Shown: in pieces, positions 15,535 to 24,439 of the stretch
Layout of the letters: every line of letters begins with the position of its first letter
Position numbering within the stretch: position 1 is the first letter of the stretch
Assembly (NCBI RefSeq): GCF_036077095.1
Contig: NZ_CP107960.1
Coordinates: forward strand, 5,766,001-5,830,000
Source of the DNA: Streptomyces sp. NBC_00376
Lineage (GTDB): Bacteria; Actinomycetota; Actinomycetes; Streptomycetales; Streptomycetaceae
Length of the DNA: 64,000 bases
Reading direction: 5' to 3'
Position numbers and translations under genes: made by a program
The notes under the pieces: generated by a model
Databases searched by the model: none
Told to the model about the DNA's origin: nothing
Seen by the model: only the letters and a program-made list of their open reading frames with translations

Positions 15535-16353
15535 TCATCCGTCATCGCCTTCCCCCGCCCCGGAGTCCCGGCCGGTGGAGCAGACCTCGTAGGGCACCTT
15601 GTGCTCGTCGAGCTCCCGCAGCGCCTGCGGGGACGCCCCGTCGTCGACCAGCAGCAGATCGAAACGGGAGAGCGGGGCGAGCCGGTGCAGGGCGACCCGG
15701 CCCAGCTTCGAGTGGTCGAGCAGCAGCACATTGCGGCTCGCCGAGTCGAGCATCGCCCGCTTCACGGAGATGATGTGCTGCTCCTGGTGGTAGGCGAAGC
15801 CGCCGGACACGGCGGAGGTGGAGGTGAAGCAGATGTCGACCTGGAGCGACTGCACCGCCTCCACGCAGGAGACACCGAGGAACGAGGAGTGCAGCGGGTC
15901 GAAGTCCCCGCCCAGGCCCATCAGATGGATGCCCCGCTCCTGCGACAGCAGATTGATCGCCTCCAGGAAGTTGGTGACGACGGTCAGCGGAGTGATCGAG
16001 CGCAGCCGGCGCGCTATCTCCAGCGTGGACGTCGAGTCGTCGAGCATCACCGCCATGCCCGGCTCTATGAGCTTCAGGGCCCGTTCGGCGACGGCGGCCT
16101 TCTCGGCCCGCATCGTCTTCAGCCGGTAGGAGACGTTCGACTCGAAGACACCGGACGGCTGGGCGGTGACGCCGCCGCGGAACTTGCGGACGATGCCCTG
16201 CCGTTCCAGCTCGTCCAGATCGCGGTGGATGGTCATCAGGCTGACGTCGAAACGCTCCGCCAGTTCGGCGGCGCTCACCTCGCCCTGCGCGAGGACGTAC
16301 TCGGCTATGGATGCCTGACGCGGGGCGGGACCCCGCTGCGGAACGTTGCTCAC
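15535..16353 (-). CDS. DeoR/GlpR-family transcriptional regulator
   Basis: 272 residues. The N-terminal winged helix reads VSAAELAERFDVSLMTIHRD followed by LDELERQGIVRKFRGG, the DeoR signature. The C-terminal domain (MAVMLDDSTSTLEIARRL, VVTNFLEAINLL, VLLLDHSKLGR) is the isomerase-like sensor that binds a phosphorylated sugar. The likely role is to repress this transport and catabolic cluster until a kinase product accumulates. Start GTG 16353 overlaps the upstream ATPase stop (GTGA). A regulator placed between the two ATPase genes inside its own operon implies autoregulation. A candidate operator lies in the divergent region at 20799-20811. Confidence 0.92.
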   Translation of the reverse strand: MSNVPQRGPAPRQASIAEYVLAQGEVSAAELAERFDVSLMTIHRDLDELERQGIVRKFRGGVTAQPSGVFESNVSYRLKTMRAEKAAVAERALKLIEPGMAVMLDDSTSTLEIARRLRSITPLTVVTNFLEAINLLSQERGIHLMGLGGDFDPLHSSFLGVSCVEAVQSLQVDICFTSTSAVSGGFAYHQEQHIISVKRAMLDSASRNVLLLDHSKLGRVALHRLAPLSRFDLLLVDDGASPQALRELDEHKVPYEVCSTGRDSGAGEGDDG

Positions 16354-17480
16354 GTGCTGATCCTTCGTCCTGGACGTGCCGGCCGGTCGGCCTCGAACAG
16401 CAGCAGACTCTCAGGCGGTACGGAGAGCCGGACCGGCTGGTCGGGGCTCAGGCCGGCCGCCTCGGCGCGCGGGACGACGAGGGACAGCCGCTGCCCGCCG
16501 ATCCGTACGGTGACCTCGGTGGCCCGGCCCAGCAGCTCGGTGACATGGACGGCGCCGGTCAGCTCCAGGACCGGGGGCCCGCCGCCGCTCTCCGCCGGAC
16601 CCGACGGACCCGCCAGGCCGATGTCCCTTGGCCGTAGGCCCAGTTGGACGGCGGTCCCGGGCGGCGCGGGCACCGCCAGCGGCAGCTCGTACGCCCCGTC
16701 CGGCGACCGGAAGTACCCTTCGGGCGTCACCGTCCCGGGCAGCAGATTGATCCGCGGCCGGCCGAAGGACCGGGCGACGAAGGTGTCGTACGGGCGGTGC
16801 CACAGCTCCTCGCGGGTGCCGGTCTGCACCATCCGGCCGTCCCTGATCACCCCGATCCGGTCGCCGAGCGCCAGCGCCTCCACCGAGTCGTGCGTGACGT
16901 ACAGCGTGGTGGTGCGCCGCACCGCACCGATCGCCCGCAGCTCCGCGCGCATCGCCTGCCGCAGCTTCGCGTCCAGGTGCGACAGGGGCTCGTCCAGCAG
17001 GAACGCCCTGGCCGGCCGCACCAGCACCCGGCCGAGCGCCACCCGCTGCCGCTGGCCGTTGGAGAGCCGCCCCACCTGACGGTCCAGCAGGGCGCCGATG
17101 CCCAGGAGTCCGGCGATCTCCCCGATCCGCTCGCGCGCCTCGTGCGCGGGGAGGCGGTGGCGCGGCGAGCGGAGCGGGGAGGCGAGGTTGTCGTACGCGG
17201 TGCGGTGCGGGTAGAGCGCGTACGACTCGAAACACATGGCCACACCCCGGTCGTAGGGCTCCACGCCCGCCATGTCCGTCCCGTCCAGCTCGACCGTCCC
17301 GGCCTGCGGCTGCTCCAGGCCCGCGATCGTCTTGAGCGTGGTCGTCTTCCCGGCGCCGGACGGGCCGAGCAGACAGAAGAACTCGCCCTCGGCCACCTCC
17401 AGGTCCAGGCCGTCGAGCGCGGTGTGCTTCCCGTAGCGCTTGCTGACCCCGCGCAGCGCGATGGCCGCCGGGCCGGTCAT
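16350..17480 (-). CDS. Sugar ABC transporter ATPase, MalK/UgpC type (first subunit)
   Basis: 376 residues with Walker A GPSGAGKTT, Q-loop segment MCFESYALYPHRTAYDN, signature LSNGQRQRVALGRVL, Walker B AFLLDEPLSHLD, and switch histidine in TLYVTHDSVEAL. The C-terminal regulatory domain resembles MalK. The FESYALYPH motif is common in the dual-ATPase class of carbohydrate importers. The signature reads LSNGQ rather than LSGGQ, a mild deviation. Start ATG 17480 overlaps the permease stop, and its own stop overlaps the DeoR start, so translation of permease, ATPase and regulator is chained. Confidence 0.93.
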   Translation of the reverse strand: MTGPAAIALRGVSKRYGKHTALDGLDLEVAEGEFFCLLGPSGAGKTTTLKTIAGLEQPQAGTVELDGTDMAGVEPYDRGVAMCFESYALYPHRTAYDNLASPLRSPRHRLPAHEARERIGEIAGLLGIGALLDRQVGRLSNGQRQRVALGRVLVRPARAFLLDEPLSHLDAKLRQAMRAELRAIGAVRRTTTLYVTHDSVEALALGDRIGVIRDGRMVQTGTREELWHRPYDTFVARSFGRPRINLLPGTVTPEGYFRSPDGAYELPLAVPAPPGTAVQLGLRPRDIGLAGPSGPAESGGGPPVLELTGAVHVTELLGRATEVTVRIGGQRLSLVVPRAEAAGLSPDQPVRLSVPPESLLLFEADRPARPGRRIST

Positions 17481-18307
17481 GACTTCACCGCCCCGAACGA
17501 CAGCCCGCGCACCAGATACCGCTGGATGGTGAGCGCCAGCAGCAGCGGCGGGACGACCGAGACCAGGGCCGCCGCGGCGGTCAGGTTGTACTTGGGCCGG
17601 TCGCCGCCGAGGAAGGACAGCGCGCCGACCGTCACCGTCTGCGCGTTCGACGAGGTGAGGATCAGCGGGAAGACGAAGTTGTTCCACGCGAAGATGAACG
17701 CCAGCAGCGAGACGGCCGCGATCCCCGGCTTCACCAGCGGCAGCGCCACCTTGAAGAACGCCTGTTTGCGGGTGTAGCCGTCCAGCAGCGCCGCCTGCTC
17801 CAGCTCGGGTGAGAGATCGGAGAAGTACGACCGCATGATCCAGACGATCAGCGGGAGCGTCACCAGTTGCAGCACCCACACCATGCCGACGTAGGTGTCG
17901 AAGAGCCCGAGCTGCTGGTAGAGCACGAACAGCGGGATGATCACGGTGAGTTCGGGCGCGAAGCGGAACGAGAGCAGGGTGAACATCAGGTTCTCCGAGC
18001 CGCGGAACCGCCACCGCGCGGCGGCGTACGCGGCGGGCAGCCCGATCACCAGCGACAGCCCGACCGCGCCCAGCGACACGACGAGGCTGTTCACGAAGAA
18101 CCGGAGGAACGGCACTCCCTGGTCGTCCCCGGCGCCCAGCACCGTGCGGTACGAGTCGAGGGTCGGGGTGAACGAGAAGTACGTGCTGAACAGCTCGTTC
18201 GTCGGCTTCAGCGACAGGACCACCATCCAGACGACGGGGAACAGCGCGAAGACGAAGTAGGCGATCAGCGCCAGGTCGGCGGCGACGGAGAGCAGTCTGC
18301 GCCTCAT
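17477..18307 (-). CDS. Sugar ABC transporter permease, MalG type
   Basis: 276 residues with six predicted membrane segments (for example IAYFVFALFPVVWMVVLSL and VGLSLVIGLPAAYAAARW). The EAA loop reads EQAALLDGYTRKQAFFKVAL followed by PLVKPG, which docks to the ATPase. This is the MalG-type (short N-terminus) inner-membrane subunit that pairs with the MalF-type permease encoded just upstream. The C-terminus ends exactly where the ATPase gene begins (4-bp overlap). Length and topology are normal for the CUT1 family. Confidence 0.93.
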   Translation of the reverse strand: MRRRLLSVAADLALIAYFVFALFPVVWMVVLSLKPTNELFSTYFSFTPTLDSYRTVLGAGDDQGVPFLRFFVNSLVVSLGAVGLSLVIGLPAAYAAARWRFRGSENLMFTLLSFRFAPELTVIIPLFVLYQQLGLFDTYVGMVWVLQLVTLPLIVWIMRSYFSDLSPELEQAALLDGYTRKQAFFKVALPLVKPGIAAVSLLAFIFAWNNFVFPLILTSSNAQTVTVGALSFLGGDRPKYNLTAAAALVSVVPPLLLALTIQRYLVRGLSFGAVKS

Positions 18308-18356
18308 CGCTGCACCTCCACGCCCACGGCCGGAACACGGCCGAGCAGTCCGCCCC

Positions 18357-19331
18357 TCACCGCTCCACCTCCGCGGCCCGGTTCTGGATCCGGCCCAGAT
18401 AGCGCACCAGCACCATCGTGACCAGGTAGACCACGGCCCACAGCACGATCATGTAGCTGATCCCGAACGAGTAGCGCTGGAAGCGGATCGCCTCCAGATA
18501 GGCCCGGATCTGGAGCACCATCGTCGAGTCCCCGGGACCGCCCTCGGTCAGCGCGTAGATGATGTCGAAGACCTTCAGCGAGTCCATGAACCGGAAGATC
18601 ACGGCGACCAGGACGTACGGCCAGAGCATCGGCAGGGTCAGGCGCCGGAAGGTGAACCACCAGCCGGCCCCGTCGACCGCCGCCGCCTCGAACGGGGAGG
18701 CGGGCAGCGAGCGCAGACCGGCCAGCGCGAGGATCGCGACGAACGGGGTGTAGACCCACACGTCCACCGCGATCGACGAGAGCAGCGCGCCCGTCGGGGT
18801 GTCCGTCCACTGCACACCGCCGAGCCCGAACGGTTCCAGCAGGTGGTTGATGACGCCGACCGAGGGCTGGAGCATCAGCTTCCACATGATCGCGGCGATC
18901 ACCGGCGCGATCATCAGCGGCAGGATCAGGATCTTCTCCAGCACCCGCCCGACGAGGCTCGACCGGTGCAGCAGCAGCGCCACGGCCACCCCGAGCACCG
19001 TCTCGACGGCCGCCGCGCCGACCGCGTACGCCACCGTCACCCGTGCCGAGTCCCAGAACGCGGGCTGGGTGAGGATCCGCCGGTAGTTCCCGATCCCCAC
19101 CAGGTCGGGCTGCGGCTTGCTCGCCGCGAAGTCGAACACCGTGTAGTAGAGGCCGAGTCCGAACGGGTAGAGGATGCCGCCGGTCAGCAGCAGTGCGGGC
19201 ACGATCAGCAGATACGGCCGCAGCGAGCGGCGCCACGCCGGCACCGCCCGCACCGCCGGCTTCCCGCCACCCTCCGGGCCGGCGGCCGCCCCGTGACCGG
19301 CCTCCGGCGCGGTGGCCGTGCGTCCCGGCAC
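18357..19331 (-). CDS. Sugar ABC transporter permease, MalF type
   Basis: 324 residues with a ~35-residue cytoplasmic Gly/Ala-rich extension, then six membrane segments starting YLLIVPALLLTGGILYPFG. The EAA loop is FEAAAVDGAGWWFTFRRLTL followed by PMLWP. It forms the channel with the MalG-type permease encoded 49 bases downstream. It begins only 3 bases after the stop of the binding-protein gene, so it belongs to the same transcript. There is no MalF-type large periplasmic loop, as usual in Gram-positives. Confidence 0.93.
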   Translation of the reverse strand: MPGRTATAPEAGHGAAAGPEGGGKPAVRAVPAWRRSLRPYLLIVPALLLTGGILYPFGLGLYYTVFDFAASKPQPDLVGIGNYRRILTQPAFWDSARVTVAYAVGAAAVETVLGVAVALLLHRSSLVGRVLEKILILPLMIAPVIAAIMWKLMLQPSVGVINHLLEPFGLGGVQWTDTPTGALLSSIAVDVWVYTPFVAILALAGLRSLPASPFEAAAVDGAGWWFTFRRLTLPMLWPYVLVAVIFRFMDSLKVFDIIYALTEGGPGDSTMVLQIRAYLEAIRFQRYSFGISYMIVLWAVVYLVTMVLVRYLGRIQNRAAEVER

Positions 19332-19334
19332 CGG

Positions 19335-20756
19335 TCAGCCGACCTTCGACGCCAGATCGCCGGCCAGGCCGTTCAGCACCGACGAGGCGTTCTTCCCGCC
19401 GTAGATCTCCTGGAGCGCGGCGGCCCAGCTGGTCGTCGCGTCGAAGAACTGCTCCTGCGGGGTGAACTGGATCCTCGTCTCGTCGACGACCGCCTCGAAG
19501 GTCTCGATGAACCCCGGGATGGCACGCATCTTGTCCTTGTACGTGGCGTCCTGGCCGACCGACTTCCGCACCGGGTCGATGTGGTTGTGCTCGATCGCGC
19601 CCTTGCGCAGATGCTCCTTGCCGGTCGCCCACTGGAGGAACAGCCAGGCCGCGGACTTGTTGCGGCTGCGGGCGTTCATGCCGAGCGACCAGATCCACAT
19701 GTTGGTGGCGAGCGAGCCGCCGGGGCCCTTCGGGCCGGGGTGGAAGGCGATCTTCCCGGAGGCGGGCGAGGCCCCCTTCACCGCCTGGAAGTAGGCGGCG
19801 GTGTCCGCGTCGAAGAGCATCCCCGCCTTCTTCGCCCCGAGGTCGCTGGAGCACTGGTACCAGGTGTACGAGGTCCAGGACGGCGGCCCGCCCTTCTTGA
19901 CCATCTCCGCCCAGTCCCGGGTGAACGCGACCGCCTCCGGGGAGTTCATCGCGGGCTTCACCTTCCCGCCGTCGACGGTGAAGTCCTTCAGGCCGTTGCG
20001 GGCGTACATCGTCATGAAACCGGGGTGGATCGTCGCCCAGCTGCGCGAGCCGCGCACCGCGACCCCGTACATCCCGTCGAAGCCCGCCCCGGGCGCCCGG
20101 CGGGTGATGGCCCCGGCGACCTCGCGCAGCTCGTCGAAGGTCTCGGCGGGCTTCAGGCCGAGCTTCTTGAACACCTCGGTGTTGTACGCGACGACATTGG
20201 TCTCCCAGCCCCACGGCAGCGCGTACTGCCCGCCCTGCCCGAGCGGCGCGCCCGCCTTCAGCGACCACTGGTCGGCCGCGAGGAGGTTGGGGAAGAAGTC
20301 CTCCTGGTCCCACTCGGCCCCGGTGGCCGAGGAATTGCGCATCCAGGGGCCGAGGTCCTCCAGCCAGCCCGGCGGCCCGTACTGCCACACCATGTACGCG
20401 CCGAGCATGAACACGTCGTAGGAGGCGCGTCCGCTGGACAGGTCGACGGTGAGCTTGTCGAAGTAGTTGTCCTCCGGGAAGACGTCGTACTCGACCTTGA
20501 TCCCGGTCTTCTCGGTGAACGCCTTCAGATCGGCGATCAGCGCGTCGGTGTACGGGTGCTTGTTGAGCAGCGCCTTGACCGTCTTTCCCCTGGCCCGCTT
20601 CCAGTCGAAGGGGCCGGTGACGTCGTCGGCCGCGGAGCCGTCGCCCGTGGCCCTGTCGCCGCCGAAGCCCGCGCCGCAGGCGGTCAGCAGCGGGGTGGCG
20701 GCCGCGGCCGCGCCGAGGGCGAGGAACCGTCGCCGGTCGTGGGCGTGCATGTCCAT
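19335..20756 (-). CDS. Extracellular sugar-binding lipoprotein of ABC importer
   Basis: 473 residues. The signal peptide has an N-terminal twin-arginine-like DRRRFLALGAAAAATPLLTA and ends in the lipobox LLTAC, so it is lipid-anchored and may use the Tat route. The mature part is a CUT1-type solute-binding protein (VEYDVFPEDNYFDKLTVDL, YALPWGWETNVVAYNTEVF, WLFLQWATGKEHLRKGA). Two acidic and several Trp/Tyr positions suit a polyhydroxyl ligand. It heads the leftward eight-gene operon. Start ATG 20756 has GGAGGTCACGG directly upstream, a strong site that suits the high amount needed of a binding protein. Confidence 0.93.
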   Translation of the reverse strand: MDMHAHDRRRFLALGAAAAATPLLTACGAGFGGDRATGDGSAADDVTGPFDWKRARGKTVKALLNKHPYTDALIADLKAFTEKTGIKVEYDVFPEDNYFDKLTVDLSSGRASYDVFMLGAYMVWQYGPPGWLEDLGPWMRNSSATGAEWDQEDFFPNLLAADQWSLKAGAPLGQGGQYALPWGWETNVVAYNTEVFKKLGLKPAETFDELREVAGAITRRAPGAGFDGMYGVAVRGSRSWATIHPGFMTMYARNGLKDFTVDGGKVKPAMNSPEAVAFTRDWAEMVKKGGPPSWTSYTWYQCSSDLGAKKAGMLFDADTAAYFQAVKGASPASGKIAFHPGPKGPGGSLATNMWIWSLGMNARSRNKSAAWLFLQWATGKEHLRKGAIEHNHIDPVRKSVGQDATYKDKMRAIPGFIETFEAVVDETRIQFTPQEQFFDATTSWAAALQEIYGGKNASSVLNGLAGDLASKVG

Positions 20757-20798
20757 CCGTGACCTCCACGGTCCGGCCGGAGATGGGTGGGGGGCCCG

Positions 20799-20811
20799 TT
20801 CACACGTTGAA
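20799..20811. promoter_or_regulatory. Candidate DeoR operator in divergent region
   Basis: TTCA-CACGT-TGAA, an inverted repeat with 4-bp arms and a 5-base centre, lies in the 156-bp gap between the binding-protein gene and kinase B. Operators of GlpR/DeoR regulators commonly contain TTCA/TGAA-type half-sites. A second symmetric site, GTTAAC, lies at 20819-20824. No other regulator gene is near, so the cluster DeoR is the natural candidate. Confidence 0.4.
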
Positions 20812-20912
20812 TCGACTGGTTAACAGAGCTTGGAACAACGCAAGTTGGCCGTCAATCCCTCGCGCAACGGAAATTCTCGGTGCAGAGTGAGAACTTCACA
20901 GAGGGGACCGAT

Positions 20913-22340
20913 ATGTGGATGGGCATCGATCTCGGCACGCAGAGCGTCCGGGCGGTGGTGGCAGGAGACAGCGGCGAGATCCTCGGCAGCGGCTCGGCCC
21001 CGCTCACGGGCAGACGCGACGGCGTACGGCATGAGCAGCGGCCCCTCGACTGGTGGACCGCCCTGTGCGCGGCCAGCCGTCAGGCGCTGCGCGACTGCCC
21101 CGCCCCCCGTGCGCTGGCCGTCTGCGCCACCTCCGGCACCGTGCTGCTCGGCGACCGGGAGGGCCGGCCGCTGACACCGGGGGTGATGTACGACGACGGG
21201 CGGGCCGTGGCGGAGGCGGCCAGGGCGGGGACCGCGCCGAGCTGGGCCCTGCCCAAGGCGATGTGGCTGCTGGAGGAGTACGGGGGAGGGGCGGACGGCG
21301 CCGTACGGGTGATGCACCAGGCAGATCTGGTGCTGGCGCGGCTCGCCGGGACGCCGCTGCCCACCGATTCCAGCCACGCCCTGAAGACCGGCTACGACCT
21401 GGAGCGGGACGAGTGGCCGCGGCGGAGGTTCGGGAAGCTGGGCCTGCCCGACGGGCTGTTCCCGGACGTGGTGCGGCCGGGGACGCGCATCGGCGAGGTG
21501 GGGCGGGCGGCGGCCGAGGAGACCGGGATTCCGGCGGGCACCGCCATCGTGGCCGGGATGACGGACGGGTGCGCGGCGCAGATCGCCTCCGGTTCGCTCA
21601 CCGTCGGCTCCTGGAATTCGGTGCTGGGCACCACGCTGGTGCTGAAGGGGGTCACCTCGTCGCCGGTGCAGGACCGGGCCGGGGTGGTCTACAACCACCG
21701 CGCGCCGGACGGGAACTGGCTGCCCGGCGGCGCCTCGGGCGTCGGCGGCGGGGCACTGACCGCCGCGTTCCGCGACGCGGACCCGGCCCGGCTGGACGCG
21801 CTGGCCCGCGACCACGAACCGGCGCGGGTGGTGGCGTATCCGCTGGTGGCGACGGGGGAGCGGTTCCCCTTCGTCGCGCCGGAGGCCACCGGCTTCCTGC
21901 TCGGCGAGCCCGCCTCCGACGCCGAGCACTGGCTGGCCCTGCTCACCGGCGTGGGCCTGGTCGAACGGCTCTGCTTCGACTACCTCGACCTGCTCGGCGC
22001 CCAGGTGTACGGCCGGCTCACCTTCACCGGGGGTGCGGCCCGCAGCGGTTACTGGAGCCGGCTGCGCGCCGACATCCTGGGCCGGCCCGTGTACATCCCG
22101 CAGTACAGCGAACCCGCCCTCGGTATGGCGATCCTCGCTGCGTACGGGGCGGGGGACGGGACCAGCCTGATCAGGACAGCGGGTGCGATGGTGCGGCTGC
22201 GCCACGTGCTGCGCCCGGACCCGGCGCGCACCGCGTGGTACACCGAGCCGTACCTCACGCTGGTGGACGAACTGGAGCGACGCGGCTGGCTCCCCGGCCC
22301 GGTCGCCGCCCACGCCCGCACCCGGGCGGAGCAGTCGTGA
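20913..22340 (+). CDS. FGGY-family carbohydrate kinase, kinase B
   Basis: 475 residues. MGIDLGTQSVRAVVAGDSGE is phosphate loop 1, AVCATSGTVLLGDREGRPL and GVMYDDGRAVAEA lie in the first domain, VAGMTDGCAAQIASGS carries the catalytic aspartate, and LTFTGGAARSGYWSRLRADI is the nucleotide site. It shares only general family features with kinase A of the opposite operon, so the two probably phosphorylate different compounds or work in sequence. I chose ATG 20913 (GAGGGG six bases upstream); the frame is open earlier but without a site. It is the first gene of the rightward operon and its stop overlaps a tiny ORF. Confidence 0.9.
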   Translation: MWMGIDLGTQSVRAVVAGDSGEILGSGSAPLTGRRDGVRHEQRPLDWWTALCAASRQALRDCPAPRALAVCATSGTVLLGDREGRPLTPGVMYDDGRAVAEAARAGTAPSWALPKAMWLLEEYGGGADGAVRVMHQADLVLARLAGTPLPTDSSHALKTGYDLERDEWPRRRFGKLGLPDGLFPDVVRPGTRIGEVGRAAAEETGIPAGTAIVAGMTDGCAAQIASGSLTVGSWNSVLGTTLVLKGVTSSPVQDRAGVVYNHRAPDGNWLPGGASGVGGGALTAAFRDADPARLDALARDHEPARVVAYPLVATGERFPFVAPEATGFLLGEPASDAEHWLALLTGVGLVERLCFDYLDLLGAQVYGRLTFTGGAARSGYWSRLRADILGRPVYIPQYSEPALGMAILAAYGAGDGTSLIRTAGAMVRLRHVLRPDPARTAWYTEPYLTLVDELERRGWLPGPVAAHARTRAEQS

Positions 22341-22396
22341 CCGTCCACGACCACCCGCACCCGGACGGAGAAGCCATGAGAACGGAGACGTCATGA
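22337..22396 (+). CDS. Possible 19-residue coupled micro-ORF
   Basis: GTG 22337 overlaps the kinase B stop as GTGA. The frame encodes VTVHDHPHPDGEAMRTETS and its TGA overlaps the phosphatase start as ATGA. It therefore bridges the two genes exactly and could pass ribosomes between them. The peptide is His- and Asp-rich. There is no separate ribosome site, and such overlaps can arise by chance in GC-rich DNA, so coding status is uncertain. Confidence 0.3.
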   Translation: MTVHDHPHPDGEAMRTETS

Positions 22397-23025
22397 CCAG
22401 GAGCCCGGCCACCCTGCTGCTCGCCCGCCACGGCCAGACCGTCTGGCACGCGGAGAACCGCTACGCCGGGGTCAGCGACATCGCCCTCACCGACGAGGGC
22501 CGCCGCCAGGCCCGCAGGCTGGCCGAATGGGCGGCCCGGAGCGAGGTCGACGCGGTCTGGACCTCCACGGTCAGCCGTGCGATCGAGACCGCGCGCCCCG
22601 CGTGCGAGGCGCTCGGCATCACGCCCCGGCGCGAACACGAGCTGCGCGAATGCGACTTCGGCGAGGTGGAGGGGCGGACCCTGGCGGAATTCGCGGCCGA
22701 GCACCCGCATCGGGCCCGGGAGTACCGCGCCGACCCGGTGGCCCACCCCTTTCCGGGGGCCGAGGACCCCCGGGCCGCGGCGGCCCGGGGGGCGGCGGCG
22801 CTGCGCCGGATCGCGGACGCGCACCCGGGGCAGCGGGTGCTCGTCGTCGCGCACAACACCCTGCTGCGGCTGGTGCTGTGCGAACTGCTGTCGATTCCGC
22901 TGGGCTCCTACCGCCGGGTCTTCCCGCAGCTGCGGAACGCGGCGGTGAGCGAGGTACGGATCGGGGAGGCGGGCGGTGCGCTGCTCTCCCTCAACCTGCC
23001 CTGCGCACCGGAGGTCAGCCCTTGA
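22393..23025 (+). CDS. Histidine-phosphatase (phosphoglycerate mutase-like) protein
   Basis: 210 residues. LLLARHGQTVWHAENRYAG holds the RHG phosphate-binding motif with the nucleophile histidine. RECDFGEVEGRTLAEFAAEH supplies the acidic residue, and VLVVAHNTLLRLVLCELL the second histidine (here followed by Asn where Gly is common). The family removes phosphate from sugar phosphates and related small molecules. In this operon it could dephosphorylate a pathway intermediate or relieve sugar-phosphate stress from the neighbouring kinases. Start ATG 22393 follows GGAG by five bases. Its 3' end overlaps the convergent permease gene by 11 bases. Confidence 0.9.
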   Translation: MTRSPATLLLARHGQTVWHAENRYAGVSDIALTDEGRRQARRLAEWAARSEVDAVWTSTVSRAIETARPACEALGITPRREHELRECDFGEVEGRTLAEFAAEHPHRAREYRADPVAHPFPGAEDPRAAAARGAAALRRIADAHPGQRVLVVAHNTLLRLVLCELLSIPLGSYRRVFPQLRNAAVSEVRIGEAGGALLSLNLPCAPEVSP

Positions 23026-24439
23026 CGGCCGCTGCCGCCGCCCGCCGCTGCCGTACGAGACCGATGGCGATGAGCACCACGGTCAGGACGCCGGTCGCCA
23101 GCAGCTGGTCACGGGTGTCCGGCTGGCGCAGCATCAGGAAGAAGATTCCGGCCATCGCCAGGAGCGCCAGCACCGGCAGGACGGGGAAGAACCACATCCG
23201 TACGACGAGCAGCTCCGGGGCGGTGCGCTCCAGCCGGACGCGCAGGATCAGCTGGGAGACGCCGATGAAGATCCAGACGACCAGGATCACCGCGCCGATC
23301 ATGTTGAGCAGCCACGGGAAGACGTCGTCGGGACGCCAGTAGCTGAGCAGCACGCACAGGAAACCGAAGACGGACGAGACCAGGACCGCGGCGCGCGGGA
23401 CCCCCGAGGAGACCTTGCCGAGCCGCTTCGGACCCTGGCCGCGGGCGACCAGCGAGCAGGCCATGCGCGAGGCGCCGTAGATGTTGGCGTTCATCGCGGA
23501 GAGCAGGGCGACCAGGATGACCACGTTCATGATCTCGGCCGCGCCGCTGATGCCGAGGTGGTCCAGGGCCGCGTAGAACGGGCCGACCGTCGCGACCTTC
23601 GGGTCGTCCCACGGGACCAGCGTCACGACGACCGCCATCGAGCCGACGTAGAAGAGCGCGATCCGCCACATCGCCGTCCGCACGGCCTTGGCGACACCCT
23701 GCACCGGGTTCTCGGACTCGGCCGCGGCGATGGTGACGGTCTCCAGACCGCCGTACGCGAAGACGGAGGCGAGCAGCCCGATCACCAGGCCCTCGGTGCC
23801 GTTCGGCATGAAGCCGCCCTCACCGCTGAGGTTGGCGGTGCCGGGGGCGTCCGTACCGGGCAGCACGCCCAGGATCGCCAGCACGCCGAGGACCAGGAAG
23901 AGCGAGATCGCGACGACCTTGAGGGCGGCGAACCAGAACTCGAACTCGCCGAACTTCGTCACCGAGGCCAGATTGGTGCCCAGGAAGACCACCATGAACA
24001 GCGCGACCCAGGCCCACTCCGGCGTGCCGGGCAGCCAGCCGGTGACGATCTTCGCCGCGCCGATGCCCTCCAGGCCGACGGCCACACAGAGCAGTACCCA
24101 GAACGCCCAGCCGGCGGTGAACCCCGCCCACGGCCCGATCGCCCGCTCCGCGTGGACGGAGAAGGAACCGGAGGCCGGGTTCGCGGCCGACATCTCGCCG
24201 AGCATGCGCATCACGAGCATGACCAGCAGCCCGGAGACGGCGTACGCGACGATGATCGACGGTCCCGCGGCGGCGATGCCCGCGCCCGAGCCGACGAAGA
24301 GTCCGGCGCCGATGACCCCGCCGAGGGCGATCATCGACAGGTGGCGCTGCTTGAGCCCGTGGGTGAGAGCCGAATCGGCCCCGGCGTCGGAGACGGCAGC
24401 CGGGGAATCGGTGGGGGGAGACACGGAATTCCGAGACAT
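23015..24439 (-). CDS. Amino acid permease, GabP/AnsP-like (APC superfamily)
   Basis: 474 residues, about twelve membrane segments. The family start LKQRHLSMIALGGVIGAGLF with VGSGAGIAAAGP is the helix-1 Gly-rich motif, and EFEFWFAALKVVAISLFLV the typical mid-protein motif of the amino acid transporter (AAT) branch. It imports an amino acid or gamma-aminobutyrate by proton symport; the substrate is not predictable. It is closely similar in layout to the permease at 26918-28390, so the two are probably paralogues. Start ATG 24439 gives a short soluble N-terminus. Upstream is a 521-bp non-coding region. Confidence 0.92.
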   Translation of the reverse strand: MSRNSVSPPTDSPAAVSDAGADSALTHGLKQRHLSMIALGGVIGAGLFVGSGAGIAAAGPSIIVAYAVSGLLVMLVMRMLGEMSAANPASGSFSVHAERAIGPWAGFTAGWAFWVLLCVAVGLEGIGAAKIVTGWLPGTPEWAWVALFMVVFLGTNLASVTKFGEFEFWFAALKVVAISLFLVLGVLAILGVLPGTDAPGTANLSGEGGFMPNGTEGLVIGLLASVFAYGGLETVTIAAAESENPVQGVAKAVRTAMWRIALFYVGSMAVVVTLVPWDDPKVATVGPFYAALDHLGISGAAEIMNVVILVALLSAMNANIYGASRMACSLVARGQGPKRLGKVSSGVPRAAVLVSSVFGFLCVLLSYWRPDDVFPWLLNMIGAVILVVWIFIGVSQLILRVRLERTAPELLVVRMWFFPVLPVLALLAMAGIFFLMLRQPDTRDQLLATGVLTVVLIAIGLVRQRRAAAAAVKG

